From: Plectrocnemia conspersa
Lineage: Eukaryota; Arthropoda; Insecta; Trichoptera; Polycentropodidae
Direction: 5' to 3'
DNA: 64,000 nt
Assembly: GCA_009617715.1 (NCBI GenBank)
Contig: VTFK01000169.1
Coordinates: forward strand, 682,001-746,000
The notes beneath the pieces are model-generated. The model ran no database searches and was not told the origin of the DNA. It saw only the letters and a list, made by a program, of their open reading frames with translations. The translations under genes were made by a program, and so were the position numbers. Shown here one piece after another: positions 36,921 through 49,637 of this stretch. Positions within the stretch are counted from its first letter, which is position 1, and the number at the start of each line of letters is the position of its first letter.

Positions 36921-37289
36921 TTTTAGAAAAATGAGATTTTTTCAATATCATTTATGAAGTAATAATTCTCTTTTCTCGTCTCCCACTGATTAATGAGAGA
37001 CGTAACCTGTAATTACTGCTTGGATAGATTTAGGGCTTTTAATACTTACAGCTTAATATCAATTAGTCTATGAAAATTCTTTGCGGAAAATGCATATATC
37101 CGTCCCATATACTTATATTTGTAATAATATACTTGTTACAGTTTAAATCATGCAAAACAATAATAATACGTTCGTTGTACCTACTTGATCTTATCTATTT
37201 TTTCTTCTTAATATTAAAAGTGTCTTGAATTGTTTTTCTAGTAAAACATAATTTCTTAATTATTTTCTAAGCTCTTCAACTCTAAATAA

Positions 37290-38475
37290 ATCTTGGCTGT
37301 CTTCACAAGATTTCTTCACTCCAGCCTGCCTTGTGCCTTTCTTCTCTACAGTCTGACACTCAGATTCTTTACATCCGCCTCTACTCCATCCAGCCATGGC
37401 TTACCAACTCTTAGCCAACCATCTGGTCTGATAGATATCAAACGCTTATACGGTGTAGAATCTTTAATGCAGGCTATATGTTCTGTTCAGCAGTGTCGTT
37501 GGATTTTAATGAACTAGATTATGTTTAGTTCACTCTATGGTAAATTAAAAATACTTTATAGTATTAGGAGCTCGTGGTTAAACCGTCGCCTCCAGGTACC
37601 ACGGTTGCATACTGTACCAAATTTTTTTATTTTTTTTATGTCTCTGACTGTTGTCTGTGTTGAGCGCAGTGAACGTCACAGCTTGAACTTTTTATCCAAA
37701 ACACACGGACGCTGAACTAACACAATCATATTGTAAAAGTTACTGTGATATTACATATTATTTTGTGCGAAATGGGCTGTAATGTTTATTTTTATAGCCG
37801 GACGTGGCACAGACGAAAAACCTTGAAATGAGAACAAGCAAGACAACGAATATTCTTACGCGCATGTATCGCTTCTCCCTCGCATACATCTGTATACGTA
37901 AACAATGCATTTACAAAAATAATACCGATGCACTATTACAGTACGGTTTTATTGTATCAGTTAACAGCAAACTGTCTTTGGATTTTGTATTCTCAGATTT
38001 TTTCATAGTGACTTTTTGAAAATTGAAAAAGAACTACCAATCTTCTTCTTTTTGAGGTAATGGGTGGGGATCTAGTTAGAAGTTGTCGGGTTAGGATAGC
38101 TTGTGAGCGGTTGAGTTTGTGGGGGATGGTGTTTGGGTTTAGGTCCACAAAGTGTCACCTTCGACCTCGGACTACCTCTTCGCTCCAAGAACATCGTGAG
38201 CAAAGAGATAGTCCAAGTGTGGAGCGTCTTGGTACAAACCCGCTTTGATATTTTTCCACAATTTAGGAGGCGTGAGATAGGTGTATGTTGAAAAGGACAG
38301 TATTTTGTATCATATGTTTAGGAGTATGATTTCTCGGTAGTTTTCAAATAGAATTAGGTCTTTCTTTCTTAGTATAGGGCATGCCATGCCTTTATTACAC
38401 TCTTCACGGATTTCTTCCTTTTTTCATATTTGTATTACTATGTCATAGGTGATGTTTATGGAATTATACCCGCTG
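37290..38475 (-). mobile_element. Decayed RTE-like non-LTR retrotransposon
   Basis: Minus-strand reading gives LILFENYREIILLNI near 38375-38310 (compare 'L-CENYRGISLLN') and, after unrelated-looking DNA at about 37650-38050, FGTVCNRGTWRRRFNHELL (about 37632-37575; compare 'GPV-ENG-WRRR-NHELY') and RVGKPWLDGVEADVKNLSVR (about 37420-37360; compare 'GRP-LRWLDGVEADLRKLGV'). These are the first RT block and the C-terminal tail of endonuclease/reverse transcriptases. A weaker piece, GLYQDAPHLDYLFA, sits near 38225. Many stops and shifts. A sister relic lies at 60490-60835. Confidence 0.75.
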
Positions 38476-38789
38476 TTATTAACAAGTTATCCTGCTGTAC
38501 TGTTACTTCCTATAGATTTGTTATTCTTAAGTCTTTTTACGGTTCTCAGCACCTTCTCAAATGTCGATTTATTAATTTATTTTTTTGTGTGAGCCGAGAC
38601 CATTATCTCGCTATTTACGCTCTGACCATCTGTCGATGATATCCTTTTTTTGAATGACTATCAACATTTAATGCAAAGAATTTCAGCATTGAATTATGCG
38701 TCATCTCCCTTTCAAATATGGCAAAATATTCATTACAATTAATCAAAATTAATAAATACGCGAGGGTAGATTAAATCTCAATCACCGCA

Positions 38790-39020
38790 TAGGGCCATGC
38801 AGTATAATCTAAACTGGAGGATGTTTCGTATCAGCCGTATCACCACAATGGCCATTATACCAACGACTGATTAATGCACAACTATATCGAATTTCCCCGA
38901 AGACATATTGTGTCGCACACCGGCGACGCATTAATTATAATACAATTGTTCTGATTCGAACGCGGATGTTTGCATCGCAAATGAACAATCGACATTTACG
39001 TATAGATACTGTTAATTGAT
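38790..39020. other. Higher-GC island
   Basis: Complex block (CGCATAGGGCCATGCAG, CACACCGGCGACGC) with no coding potential. Candidate conserved non-coding DNA. Confidence 0.3.
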
Positions 39021-40840
39021 GTTGCGTATAGTGACTTGCAAACGAGAAATATTTGTGTGTAAATAGGCTATAAATAGTAAACGTTGAAAACAAACTAAAT
39101 AAAAATACATTTTATTGTAAGATAAAGCTGTCTTTATTATTTTATAAGTTAAAAAAATCTGTCCTAAATTTGGATAGTATGACAAAAATAAACTTATTAA
39201 ATAATAAATATCCTATACAAATGAAGTTATATCTGTGTATAAAAAGTGGATTGCTTTGAGTACACAATAAAAACAATTTGACATGGCAGTAATTAAAACA
39301 TCAAACGACCATAAAAAATTGTGTATTAATTTTTTTTAAATTAAATTTATTTTGCAATATTTGTGTCAATAATAATTACAAGCAATTAATGATAATATGA
39401 GAAAAAATTAAGACTGTTAACTCTTAAGAAGATATAATATATTATCTTAGATATTTAAAGTTATTCATACATATATAAAATATGCTAGAATGTTCATATT
39501 TTTCAATAATACACAAATTTACAGACTTCTATATTAGTTTTTGGGGCCAAAACACTATTTAAAGAACTAAGAAATTGACAAAAAAAATTAAATACACAAA
39601 GTTATAGCATTTTATATAAGTTTAAATTTATTTACAATTTTTTTTCTAAATTAAAAAATTATAATCAATTTAAATACATTTTTGGGTATAGAAACATTAC
39701 AATAATTTATAAATATTCAATTTTTTTACATTTTGCATAAGCTTTTTAGCTTTTAAAAACAATTACAACAGTTTTTAAATGCACAAAATTAAAGCATTAT
39801 CTTAAAAAAAAAATATAATTTTATATATTATCTTTTTTGCTAAATGCAATCGACTTCAGAAATCTACCCATTTCTTTGTAAATAGACATTTTTAAAATCA
39901 ATTCAACGAGATTACATGCTATAAATAATGTAAAAAAAATTATATATTATCATACGTAAAATCACGGTATTTTTAATATGTTTAAGGGTTTTAAAACAAT
40001 AGTTACAATCCTCAGATATGTTATTTTTTAAATTATATACAAATTCACAGCATTAGTTTATGATCCTTAAAAAAAATACTTTAAGAACCGTCCTATTTTT
40101 TTTAAATTCACGTACATTTTTTAGCGATATATTTTTGCGGTCTGTACTAAATCGAGACCTACAGTAATATCTTTCACTGAATTTTATTTCACACTCATCA
40201 TTATTATTAAGAATGTTTATCAAAGTATGTATACTTTTTATTATAGAAACAACTATAAAATTCAATCAAGCTTTGCAATATCCATCGTCCACACTCGAAA
40301 TAGCTTGGGGCCAATACAATACACTGCGAACGAGTTGATATGATCATACTCAATGTTGTATGAGTTTGTACAGTTCGTTAAATTTATGACGTTTTATACT
40401 GATTTTCATAATCGTCAAGAGGAACAGTGCTTTAGCATTTATTCTGATTGACTTCGCATGCATAATAGGTGGGGGAATTTTATTATCAATTATCATGATA
40501 AACGTAACAGAGAATCTGTCTTGAGAAATCTCAAAAATCAGTCTTCAATTACGTGATTGTGAAGATCCTGAATAATTTGATATTTAATATTAAATATGAA
40601 TTTATTTACAGAAAATAATACTTCGCAGTATTGATCTTATTATTATAAATTCTAGAAAGGTTTAAACTCTATATAAATAACCAGTAAAACTTATTGTAAT
40701 ATGTATGTGTAACCTTAGCATTGGATTACCAAAATTAATCTGTATTGAGTTAAAAAATAATATATAAGACTTAACGCTTATAATTTGGAGATCAATGAAT
40801 TTTAGGGTTGAGATTATTATTAAAGATTCCTGGAATTTAT
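39020..40840. other. AT desert with weak recurring words
   Basis: Words such as AGCATT after CACAAA and ACAATTACAAC recur loosely between 39590 and 40070, but I cannot define a period. No gene seen; the 70-codon frame at 40053-40265 has no domain. Confidence 0.4.
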
Positions 40841-41100
40841 GAAAGCGAGTTTCTCGACTCACGAGATTCCAAAAAAATATTCAGAATCATTAGTATGTAT
40901 AATAAGTACCTTTGGATATGTGTTTGTTGCATCTACGATTACGGCCTCTGCTAATGGACCGGTGTTGAGCCTGGCCGCATTATCATGCTTTATGGCCGCA
41001 AGCCCACGTGTAGCGGCCGCGCTTGCGGCTAGACCGTTTCGCCAATTTGTCCCTATAATCCCTTCAATCGGACGTTAATGACGGTGACTGTAAAATGATT
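40840..41100. other. Higher-GC island with TTTATGGCC and CACGTG
   Basis: TTTATGGCC at 40989-40997 and CACGTG near 41008 lie within 25 bases. A 79-codon frame (40839-41078) crosses it; its end is Ala-rich and shows no domain, so I read the block as regulatory rather than coding. Confidence 0.35.
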
Positions 41101-41880
41101 GTTATTCATAAAATAGTGAGTGCGAGGATTTATAAGCATTTTATATGCAGTTGAATTACCTTTCGCCAAATATATGGAATTTACTAGAAAGCTGAAACTA
41201 CATTGTTTTTGAAAAAATAATCTGCAATTTTGCAGAATTTTCGATGGAAACCTTTATCAAGAACTTCCAATTGATACCCCCCCGATTTGGTTTACTCGAT
41301 TGTTTATTCTAATTCACACTAATATAAGCTACACTAAAGCATTTTCCAAGACTTGATATACCAAGAAGCAGCCGCTTCTCTCTTCACAAGGCTATACATT
41401 AAAAAATAATTTATTTTTAATTATTCCAAAGTAATGTTAAGAGCCTGTATTAAAAAAATGTAACGAAATAAACATTTGCCTTTTCGTGCTTTTTAATAAC
41501 CTCATTTAGATTAGCTTTTATAATATATTCTACAGTCTTTTTTTGATTTAATATCATAATAGAGAATCAATTATCTAACCAAATATTGTATTGCATGAAA
41601 AATTATAGAATACTATAGCTAGAATCTCTATTTGGTTAGACTATTCATCTAACATAATTACTTAATGTATTACTATATGTACAATATATTCTTTAAGTTT
41701 AATATATGTTTGTTAAATATTTTTATTAGTAAACCATTTTTAAAATTGTCAGTCGTCTTAAGGAATTAGAGATTCAAATGTGTTATATATTTAATATTCA
41801 AGCTTTACCATAACCATATGAGTAAATCAACCATTAGTATGTATAATATGCAAATGCCATGTGAAAAGCATACTTTAAGG
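41100..41880. other. AT-rich, nothing recognised
   Basis: A slightly more complex patch lies at 41230-41400. No gene or repeat family. Confidence 0.45.
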
Positions 41881-42360
41881 TAATGCTGAGGGTGCAAGGG
41901 GTTAGTTATCGTTCAAGGATGACTATCAATATTTCACTAGCGGCTAATTACCATATCCATCTGTGGAGTTGCCCGACTTATAATTTATTAAACGCCTGCA
42001 GACGATCTGTCTGTCTATTTGCATAATTACTGAACGTATGTTTTAGATGTTTGGGGGTTCCGATTTGGGGAAAATGGGCTATTCAACCCCTATAAAAAAT
42101 CACGGAGCAGTAATTGAATTTTGAACTCGAGTTTGATTAAAACGCATATAAATCAGAACTGTGTGGTTTGGTTGTGAAGAATTTAATAAAAATGATATAC
42201 CTATGTAGATTTAGCTTATATGAAGTCTCATATGCTCGTTGCGAGTTCATGGCGAAACACACGTTTTTATCGCAAGTCGAACACATGGGAGCTTATATGG
42301 TTAATATATTGTTATTGTGTTATCTGATGGTAACTGCGGTAGATTACGGCCGTTAGATAA
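41880..42360. promoter_or_regulatory. Candidate regulatory island with POU-homeodomain composite site
   Basis: ATTTGCATAATTA at 42017-42029 joins a perfect octamer (ATTTGCAT) to a TAATTA homeodomain core, the composite favoured by POU-domain factors. CTAATTACC lies at about 41944. The surrounding DNA is complex and non-coding. Function is inferred. Confidence 0.4.
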
Positions 42361-43610
42361 ATATCGTCTTCTTCTTATTGGCAGAATATTAATGGTTTCG
42401 AAAAATATGCGTTTAAATAAAGTTTATCCGTAAAGTATCCAAGATAATGTGTTTGTGTCGAATTTAAATAAATATATTGCATGAATTTGTGCTCTTATTT
42501 GGTGTAATATAATATTAAAAAACAAATAATTTAAGGTAAAGTACGTTTAATGTCTCATTCGAAATTGAAATCGTATAAGGGCAATCTCGTTATTGTGGGG
42601 GATTTGTGGTCGATGGGCTATTACGTTATTGTAATTGTGTAAGTATGTAATTAAATTGTAATATGCAAGATTAGAAGACGTATAAGTAGAAAATATATAT
42701 ATATGTACATATATATAATATTGATTTTTGATATTTTATTATAAAAACTATAATTTCACTACTTTATGTTAATAATAAACTACTCTGTTCTAATATAGAG
42801 TATTAAAATAATTAAAAAAAAAACCTGCAATCATAGCTAGTTAGAAACATACACTTTATTAATCTTTCACATATTTTTGCCATAAAATTATTATAGCTAT
42901 TTTATATAGATACTTTCAGGATAAAAATAAATTTGTTAAAAATTTTCACTTAATTTTAAATTAATTTAATTATGGTAATGTTTTTAATTTATTTAAATTT
43001 AATTAAGACCATCGTGACAGGATACCTTTATGCTGCACAATGATCAAAAAAACAATAATAGTATTATTAAATATAAAACAAGATGAAAAATAATATATAG
43101 TAAGAAATAGTAAAATAATACAAATAAATAATACAAATCGGGCTAGCTTTTCGTAGCTGACTAAGAACGGATAATAACAGAATATTCTTTTATACATGCA
43201 TGTCAAGAACATTTTCTAAACTTTTTAATAAAGAGGGAGTATTAAATTATTTGAGAATTCTAAATTAGAGATTTCGATTCAAGAATGCTGCGAATTAAAG
43301 TGTCATAAAGTATTAAGAAAATCTCCTTCTAAAATCGAATGTGTTTACGATATTTTAATGGTATTAGTTTTTTTATATGCATTAATTAATTTACATTTCA
43401 TATTTAAAAATGCAGACGCTACTTACAGGTGGTAAGGTTAAAAAGGTTGTAAAATAATCTCTAAATTGTGTAGATTCAGAGCAATGCCAATTAGAAATGA
43501 ATTAAATATTTGTCCATGAGCAAAAGCTCTAAAGTCTAAGGTTATTGGTTATATTTGTAATATTAAAAAATCACTATTTTCTTTCTCATGAAAAAAATAA
43601 TAATTTAAAA
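42360..43610. other. AT-rich, little recognised
   Basis: A short complex block lies near 42540-42630 and an AT/GT microsatellite near 42695-42720. Nothing else supportable. Confidence 0.45.
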
Positions 43611-43614
43611 ACGT

Positions 43615-43682
43615 CATGGGTTCAAATGGAATTCGAATTTTAAACTCTAAAGGCATGATTTTTACCATTGCGCTATCGCACT
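43615..43682 (-). repeat. tRNA-like SINE fragment
   Basis: On the minus strand TAGCGCAATGG (43675-43665) is a good A box, followed at tRNA spacing by AAATTCGAATTCC (43640-43628) as B box, then GAACCCATG. The head resembles a tRNA but lacks a clean acceptor stem, so a SINE relic is likelier than a tRNA gene. Confidence 0.55.
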
Positions 43683-43859
43683 AATAACTACACCAATATA
43701 CAATGGCAAACTTAAACAAATATAATATAGATATTCTTAATTAGAATATAAAATATAAGCTTACAATATTTATGATCATTATATATATTTTGGTTATTTT
43801 TAAAATATTTTTCAACATTTTCCTCTCTAAGAAGAGAGTTATGTTTTTTAATATCTGAT

Positions 43860-44160
43860 TCTGGCCTTAAATTCAGCGGTTCGTAGGGTCAGCGTTCATT
43901 GGTAGCCCATGGTCGTAACAAACCGTGCCCCGAGGGCCACTTAGGGCTCGGTGCACATCATAATTTATCTGTCTGCAACAGTCCACTTTCATTGGCTCGC
44001 ACGGACGACTGTGATCCCCTGAGATGTTCTTTTACCAATGGCGTCTTACTTAGTCGGCCCGTGTTGAATCCCAGAATGGCCCTAAAATAATGCGAATTGG
44101 ACGTTATCAATTCAGGGGTGAAAGTGATAATGACAAATAGGACTACGGTAGTATTCAAGT
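43860..44160. other. Higher-GC island
   Basis: Complex sequence with overlapping frames on both strands (43899-44090 and 43958-44158), no domain. Candidate conserved non-coding DNA. Confidence 0.35.
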
Positions 44161-45620
44161 AGAAATTTATATTATTATATAAAGGCTACGCGAATATAAA
44201 TAAACAGTGTTTTTTAAACGCTCAATCACTTATTTTATTTACTGTTATTTTTTTTAGACTTTAAAGAGAAAATTTTGGTTGATACGTAACTTAATAAAAA
44301 AATATTAGTTTGGTAGGTAGCTCCCCAAATATATAATAGTATATACAATATGTATACGTTAAATAATGGTATTTATTTTGAATAGTTTGCATCCGAGATT
44401 TGGAAATCTGTTTTCTTTAAATTTACTGGCTTATATTTTTCTAGCTATAATCTACAGATGTTGAAATCTAGTGATATGGCAAAGAAGTTAATGACGCACA
44501 TTATCCACGGGATGCTTTTTATTAAAATTACATTTTTAATACACAGAGCTTATTAATCTGATATGTAAATTTTAATTTTTGATTCATGTACCCTACAAGT
44601 ATATGAATATATAGACACACAGTTGACGATATATATTTTATTGATTGACAGATTCCCATTTATCTTTATCACAATATGAGATTGTTTGCAAGAATGTTTA
44701 ATTGTCGATTTCAAGTCATCTATATTATTCGCGTATATTGCTACTATGAAATTATATTTTGCTTATACTAAAGAAATTTTTAACAAAATATTGATATTTG
44801 CTATGTGTCATATTATAAAGTGATTAATTTTAGTATAAATAAAATTAAACAAAAACAAGACATTAAGATTTTTATCTTATATTTAAATAATAAAAAAGTA
44901 GATTCAAATCAAGAGAGTACCCTCTGGATAAACGAGATTGAGCTGATAATTATTAAAAGGGGATGCTTCGTGCTAGAAGTATATTAAGGCACCCCAAGGA
45001 AAACTTCACTAAACTTGCCAAGATATGATCTGAAAATCAAGCAAATTACAATTTTATCAGAAGAATACGGGCACATTATTTTTTATTGTTATTATAATAT
45101 TATCATTGTTCTTCATTGCAATAAATTTTATAAAGAAAAAAATAGTTTTAACATATTTATTGTTTGTATATATACACGAAAGAAATAACCGAAAGTTTGA
45201 TTCATATTTCAATGTTAATGCTTATAAATATTTTTATTTCAAAAAAAACTTGCTGCATGTTTACTAATGTTGTATAAACAGACTTAAGCTGTATTTACTT
45301 TTAGTTTATGTTCAGTCAAATGATGTGGGGTGCTTAAAATATTCCGGAATGGAAGGTTTATCGACGAAACAATTGACACAGTGGATAAAAAAAAAATTGC
45401 TCTGGAATTTGTTTAGATGGAAAAGATCGTGGTGTTAAATTTATACTACATCTGTAATGTAAAAGAAGGACGAGATAAAAGCATGCTATTACGCAAAAGT
45501 ATATTACACATTATTTTTAAATAGTAATTTAAATTTAAATTATATCAAAAGAAACGTAGATATTTACATTTCATTTTGTAGGAACATTCCTGTATCACCC
45601 TTTACATATTAATCAAAGCT
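44160..45620. other. AT-rich, nothing recognised
   Basis: No supportable feature; a 60-codon frame at 44805-44987 lacks any likeness. Confidence 0.45.
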
Positions 45621-46260
45621 ACCCACGTTGGGTTATAGTTACGTTTTAGAATAACATCAACGCCCGCACGCCAATGTTAACACTCAAAACCATAATCAAA
45701 CATCGCAAGGATCCTAAACCACCCTACACTTGGATGGTAAGTGAAAACGGCAATCGTACCCTCCGCGTTGTGGACTCAATCTACACAGAGGGATGGTGTT
45801 TTTGTTTGCGCATAGGTATAACAAAACGAGTATTAATCTTTGTAGGTCGAATAAAACACTCGCGTGCTCGAAAGTTTGCTTAGGTTTAACAGTAAGTAAT
45901 GGCGCATGGAAAGGAGACGAGGATGTTCGCAAACGTAAGTTCGCGTTTCTGGCATATACACACTCGTATCTCTGTTAACGACTGTAAGTTATTCGCGGCT
46001 TAATGAAATGCAAATTAAGGCCAAGTAACAAAAGTTTAAAGGGTGGCCCCTGGGGGGCCAATCTGAGCCGAGCCGAGCCGGGGGAGTACTCCGCGCCGGT
46101 ACAACAATGCAAATGCACCACAATCCGCAGCACGGGCTGGATGCTCAAATAACTTCAAAATTCATATTCGTGTGGCGTACACGCGATAACGACGTACTGC
46201 TAGGGACAGGATAGTTTTTTTGCTCATTGTAATTAAATAGCAAAAAAAGTGTACTCACGA
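45620..46260. promoter_or_regulatory. Candidate regulatory island with two POU octamers
   Basis: ATGCAAAT occurs at 46008-46015 (as TGAAATGCAAATTAAGG) and at 46107-46114. Between them lie GGTGGCCCCTGGGGGGCC and three tandem GAGCC units (AGCCGAGCCGAGCCGG near 46067). Short frames overlap without domains. The paired octamers in non-coding DNA suggest a POU-responsive element; this is inference. Confidence 0.4.
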
Positions 46261-46311
46261 AGGTACTTATTCTAGTAACGTTCTACCTTGAGCGTACAGT
46301 TATCGCATACT

Positions 46312-46450
46312 GATAAAAGTCTTTGATGAATGGAGCTTGGATCATGCAAAAAAGGATCAACTGCTTCATCTTGATGATGTACCGGCTCACACCGCAGCAC
46401 GTGCGATGCAATACAATACTTTGTATAACCCAGCATTTTTTTGTTCGTAC
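46312..46450 (+). mobile_element. Possible mariner transposase scrap
   Basis: One frame reads DQLLHLDDVPAHTAARA (about 46355-46405), close to the 'LLHHDNAPAHTA' block with the second catalytic Asp of mariner transposases. Flanking residues do not continue the match, so only a short fragment survives, or the match is chance. Confidence 0.45.
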
Positions 46451-47620
46451 ATTCGTGGGCGGAAAAAATAGCCAACAAAAATACTAGTTATTTGCGTTAA
46501 ATTTATTTATGGAACATAAAACAGGTCACCACGTGTAGATACTTCTGATCTAATAAAAATATATGACATTATATCAAAATTGTTTTCTCTCAATGAGTAT
46601 CAGTAAAAGTAAAATTAAATCACTATATGTATTTTCATAAAATTTTATTTTTTATATTTTATAAAAAAAGTTTTTAATCTGTTAAATACTGTTCACCTTT
46701 ATTTTTATTTGTTTCTTTAACATTATCGGAAGACAAGTATCTTTGTTCAGTGTGAATGTAACAGGGAACAATTTAGTGTATTATTTCTGATTCGCCATTT
46801 ACAGAGCCAAGCTTGGACTTTTGAGAAATGCTCTTCATGTCTCATTGATGCTATTTTTGAGTCAGTATCGGACGCCATTATTATAGTGTCGGCAAATATA
46901 GTAATTCTTGTTGAGTTTAGATATATGTACTTTTTCAGAATTGTAGTATTGTTAAAACCATATTTATTGCTAAATTATGTATATTTTTAAATAAACAAAA
47001 CTTAGCGTCTACAGGTTGCTTTAATGGGTTTGTTGAATATAATTTTACCGTGTTACTTAATTACACTTGTAATATTACTGCTGCGTAAACAAATAAAAAA
47101 TATATTATATGTGATTATTTGGTATATCTCTAACGAAGCAGGCAACGGTTAGAGAAGTATAAAATTATGCATAACCGCTTGGGGGTAAATACATATTCTT
47201 TGAGTGCAGCGACTGATGGGATCAGATCAGAAAATTAATTTATCTTAGCTTACTCGTTATACTACGTCCTCTTATTTACTTAATTTAGCCTTTAATGATT
47301 ACTATCTTTATAAAAAAATAAAAAAAATAATGTATAGCAAACATTTTCTGACAAGAATAAATGTTTGTTCAAAAGTTATTCTAAGAGAGTCTTAAGAAGC
47401 TTATTTTTTCGTTGGAAAAAGAGCATTGCTTTTAATGGAAACTATGTTGTGAAATGTTTTATTAATTTTGAAACAATTTAAATAAATTATTAATTTACAA
47501 ATAAATTTATAGAGCTACAATGTGATTTTTATTCGTTAATAAAATACACTAAGAGAGTACATTTAACAAAAAAAATATTCTTGCTTATGTTTTTGTGGTA
47601 TTCAGCAAAACGATGAATCA
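46450..47620. other. AT-rich, nothing recognised
   Basis: No feature that I can support. Confidence 0.45.
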
Positions 47621-48000
47621 TTTTTATCTTCCCATCTTCGTCGCCGAGGTGAACTTTTACGCTTTCATTATTAAGTTGTGGCATTGTCAAAGTGAGCTTA
47701 TTTATAGTATCGTCCGTTATTGCCCGCCTTGAACCGACGTTGTACGGTATTCATCCGGTAGAAGTATGAGCTGCACAATGTCGGAAGGAGCTACACGGCG
47801 AGGAGTAGTATTAGTATCGTTATTGCTTGTGAAACTATGTCATTTGGAGCCATGACATTTGTACAACTTTATTGTGTTATAGCTGGGAAGCCTTCCCTTG
47901 AGAGACGTCACGGCAAGCTCGTGAAGCTCTGTACGTCACGGCGAGCTCTCGGGAAATACTTCTACGCCAGATGAAGGAATCTTAGGATACACTTTTTACT
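47620..48000. other. Higher-GC island
   Basis: Complex CpG-bearing sequence. GACGTCACGGCAAGCTC and GTACGTCACGGCGAGCTC near 47905-47946 form a local direct repeat about 30 bases apart. No coding potential. Confidence 0.4.
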
Positions 48001-48889
48001 GTCCAAATGTCCGTGCGAATATGTTTGTAATAAGACAAATATACATATAGTATATTAAACGAATAAGTTGATTAATTGTTATAAATAATGCATAATTAAA
48101 ATAAAGTATTTCGATTTTTTGTCACACTAACAATTTAACTTAAAATACGTTTTGATATTTAGCTTATAACAATGTTACATTCGAGTCTCATGAAATATGA
48201 TATAATAAAAAAAAAACTTTTTATTGAGTTGTCAATATATTCTTAAGGTTTTATATGTAGTTTATTTATGAATTAATATACAAATAACAATATTTATATT
48301 GATTAAAGTAATGCTCAATGATAATAGCTCTTCAATCTATATGTATAAACAGCAATAATCGTATCAATATCTGGTGATTATTAATTAACATTGTGCAAAT
48401 AGACAAACCAAGAAATCAATACGAAACGATTATACGGATATTGCTTATTCAAATGTGGTTAGTGCGTAAGAGGTTTGTTGAAATTATATATTATAATTAA
48501 TCGAAATTACTGAATTATCTACATAATTCAGTGGTCTATATACAGAAGCATTTATTAGTAGGAGAAAAATAAAAAACAAACACTTAATTGAACCCAATGC
48601 ATTTATTTAAAAATATTTATATATAGACACATTAATCTACAACACGTTTGCTGAATCTTGATCATTACATGGTACAGCAAAAAAACTCATCAAAGCAACA
48701 TTTGGTTACCATTGCCAACAAGGGTTGTCATTACCAAATGAATATACAAATTAATTAATTGTCAATAATTTAATAAAATGTTTATAAAACATAATGTAAA
48801 TGATATAAAATATAATTCTGATAATATATTATATATAAATATAAATATACATATATATACATTCACATTTTAAATATCAATCCAAAAGG

Positions 48890-49460
48890 TCAGTAGTTCC
48901 TATCTCTTGGGTCGATCAAGACTCGAGACTTAAAATTATCGAGATCTATGAGATCGATTACCAGGGTACGTCCTTTAAAGTCCAGAATGTTTAACAGTTT
49001 TTTATTAATTTATTTTATATTATTTTTTTACCTCTAAGCGGAAAAAACGTTTAATAAATAATTTTTTGATTGTTTTTGTTTTAACAAAATCGTAAATTAT
49101 TATCATCTCTACGGGTCGCGTTTTTTCACCGGAGACCGGTTCTGTTCTTATATGGTCGCGTGGATCTCCGAACGTGATTTATTCCACCCGTTTAAGAAGG
49201 CACGATTATACACAACGTTTCAAATATCTTGTCTCTGGGTTGATCCCAGTTTTGTCACGGCGACTATCATTATGCGTATTTTAGGCACTACCTAAAAAAA
49301 TACGCATCTTATTGTATTCCGACTTATCTACATAAACCTAGCATTTTACGATAAACTATTATTTTCTTTACAAGACCGACTAGCAATGGATAGTCAGCCA
49401 GTAATCTGCTCAACGTCCTTTTAAAGTCCAGAAATCAGCGGTAAATAATCGTTTCGTGAC
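48890..49460. repeat. Unclassified repeat-bearing block
   Basis: ACGTCCTTTAAAGTCCAGAA at 48968-48987 recurs as ACGTCCTTTTAAAGTCCAGA at 49413-49432, each after a GATCGATTACC- or GTAATCTGC-like stretch. CTCTTGGGTCGATC (48904) resembles CTCTGGGTTGATC (49235). The block may be an internally duplicated element; no protein remnant seen. Confidence 0.4.
49272..49307. repeat. Hairpin ATGCGTATTTTAGG/CCTAAAAAAATACGCAT
   Basis: Fourteen-base stem with a three-A bulge and a five-base loop (CACTA), inside the repeat-bearing block. Confidence 0.75.
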
Positions 49461-49637
49461 AAAATTATTAAATGACACAAAAAAACCGCCTAATGAATAT
49501 TTTTCATTTATTGGTTGTACCGTAGAATTATTTTATTAAAAACTACTAAGTTTGCAATTTATTATTAAAATAAATATTAGAAAAAACCGTAAGCTCAGAA
49601 CTAAAAATATTATTAAGATTACTAAGTTCCTTCTACG

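Noticed and set aside
39590..40070. Degenerate tandem array in AT desert
   Set aside because: Recurring words have no consistent period or unit.
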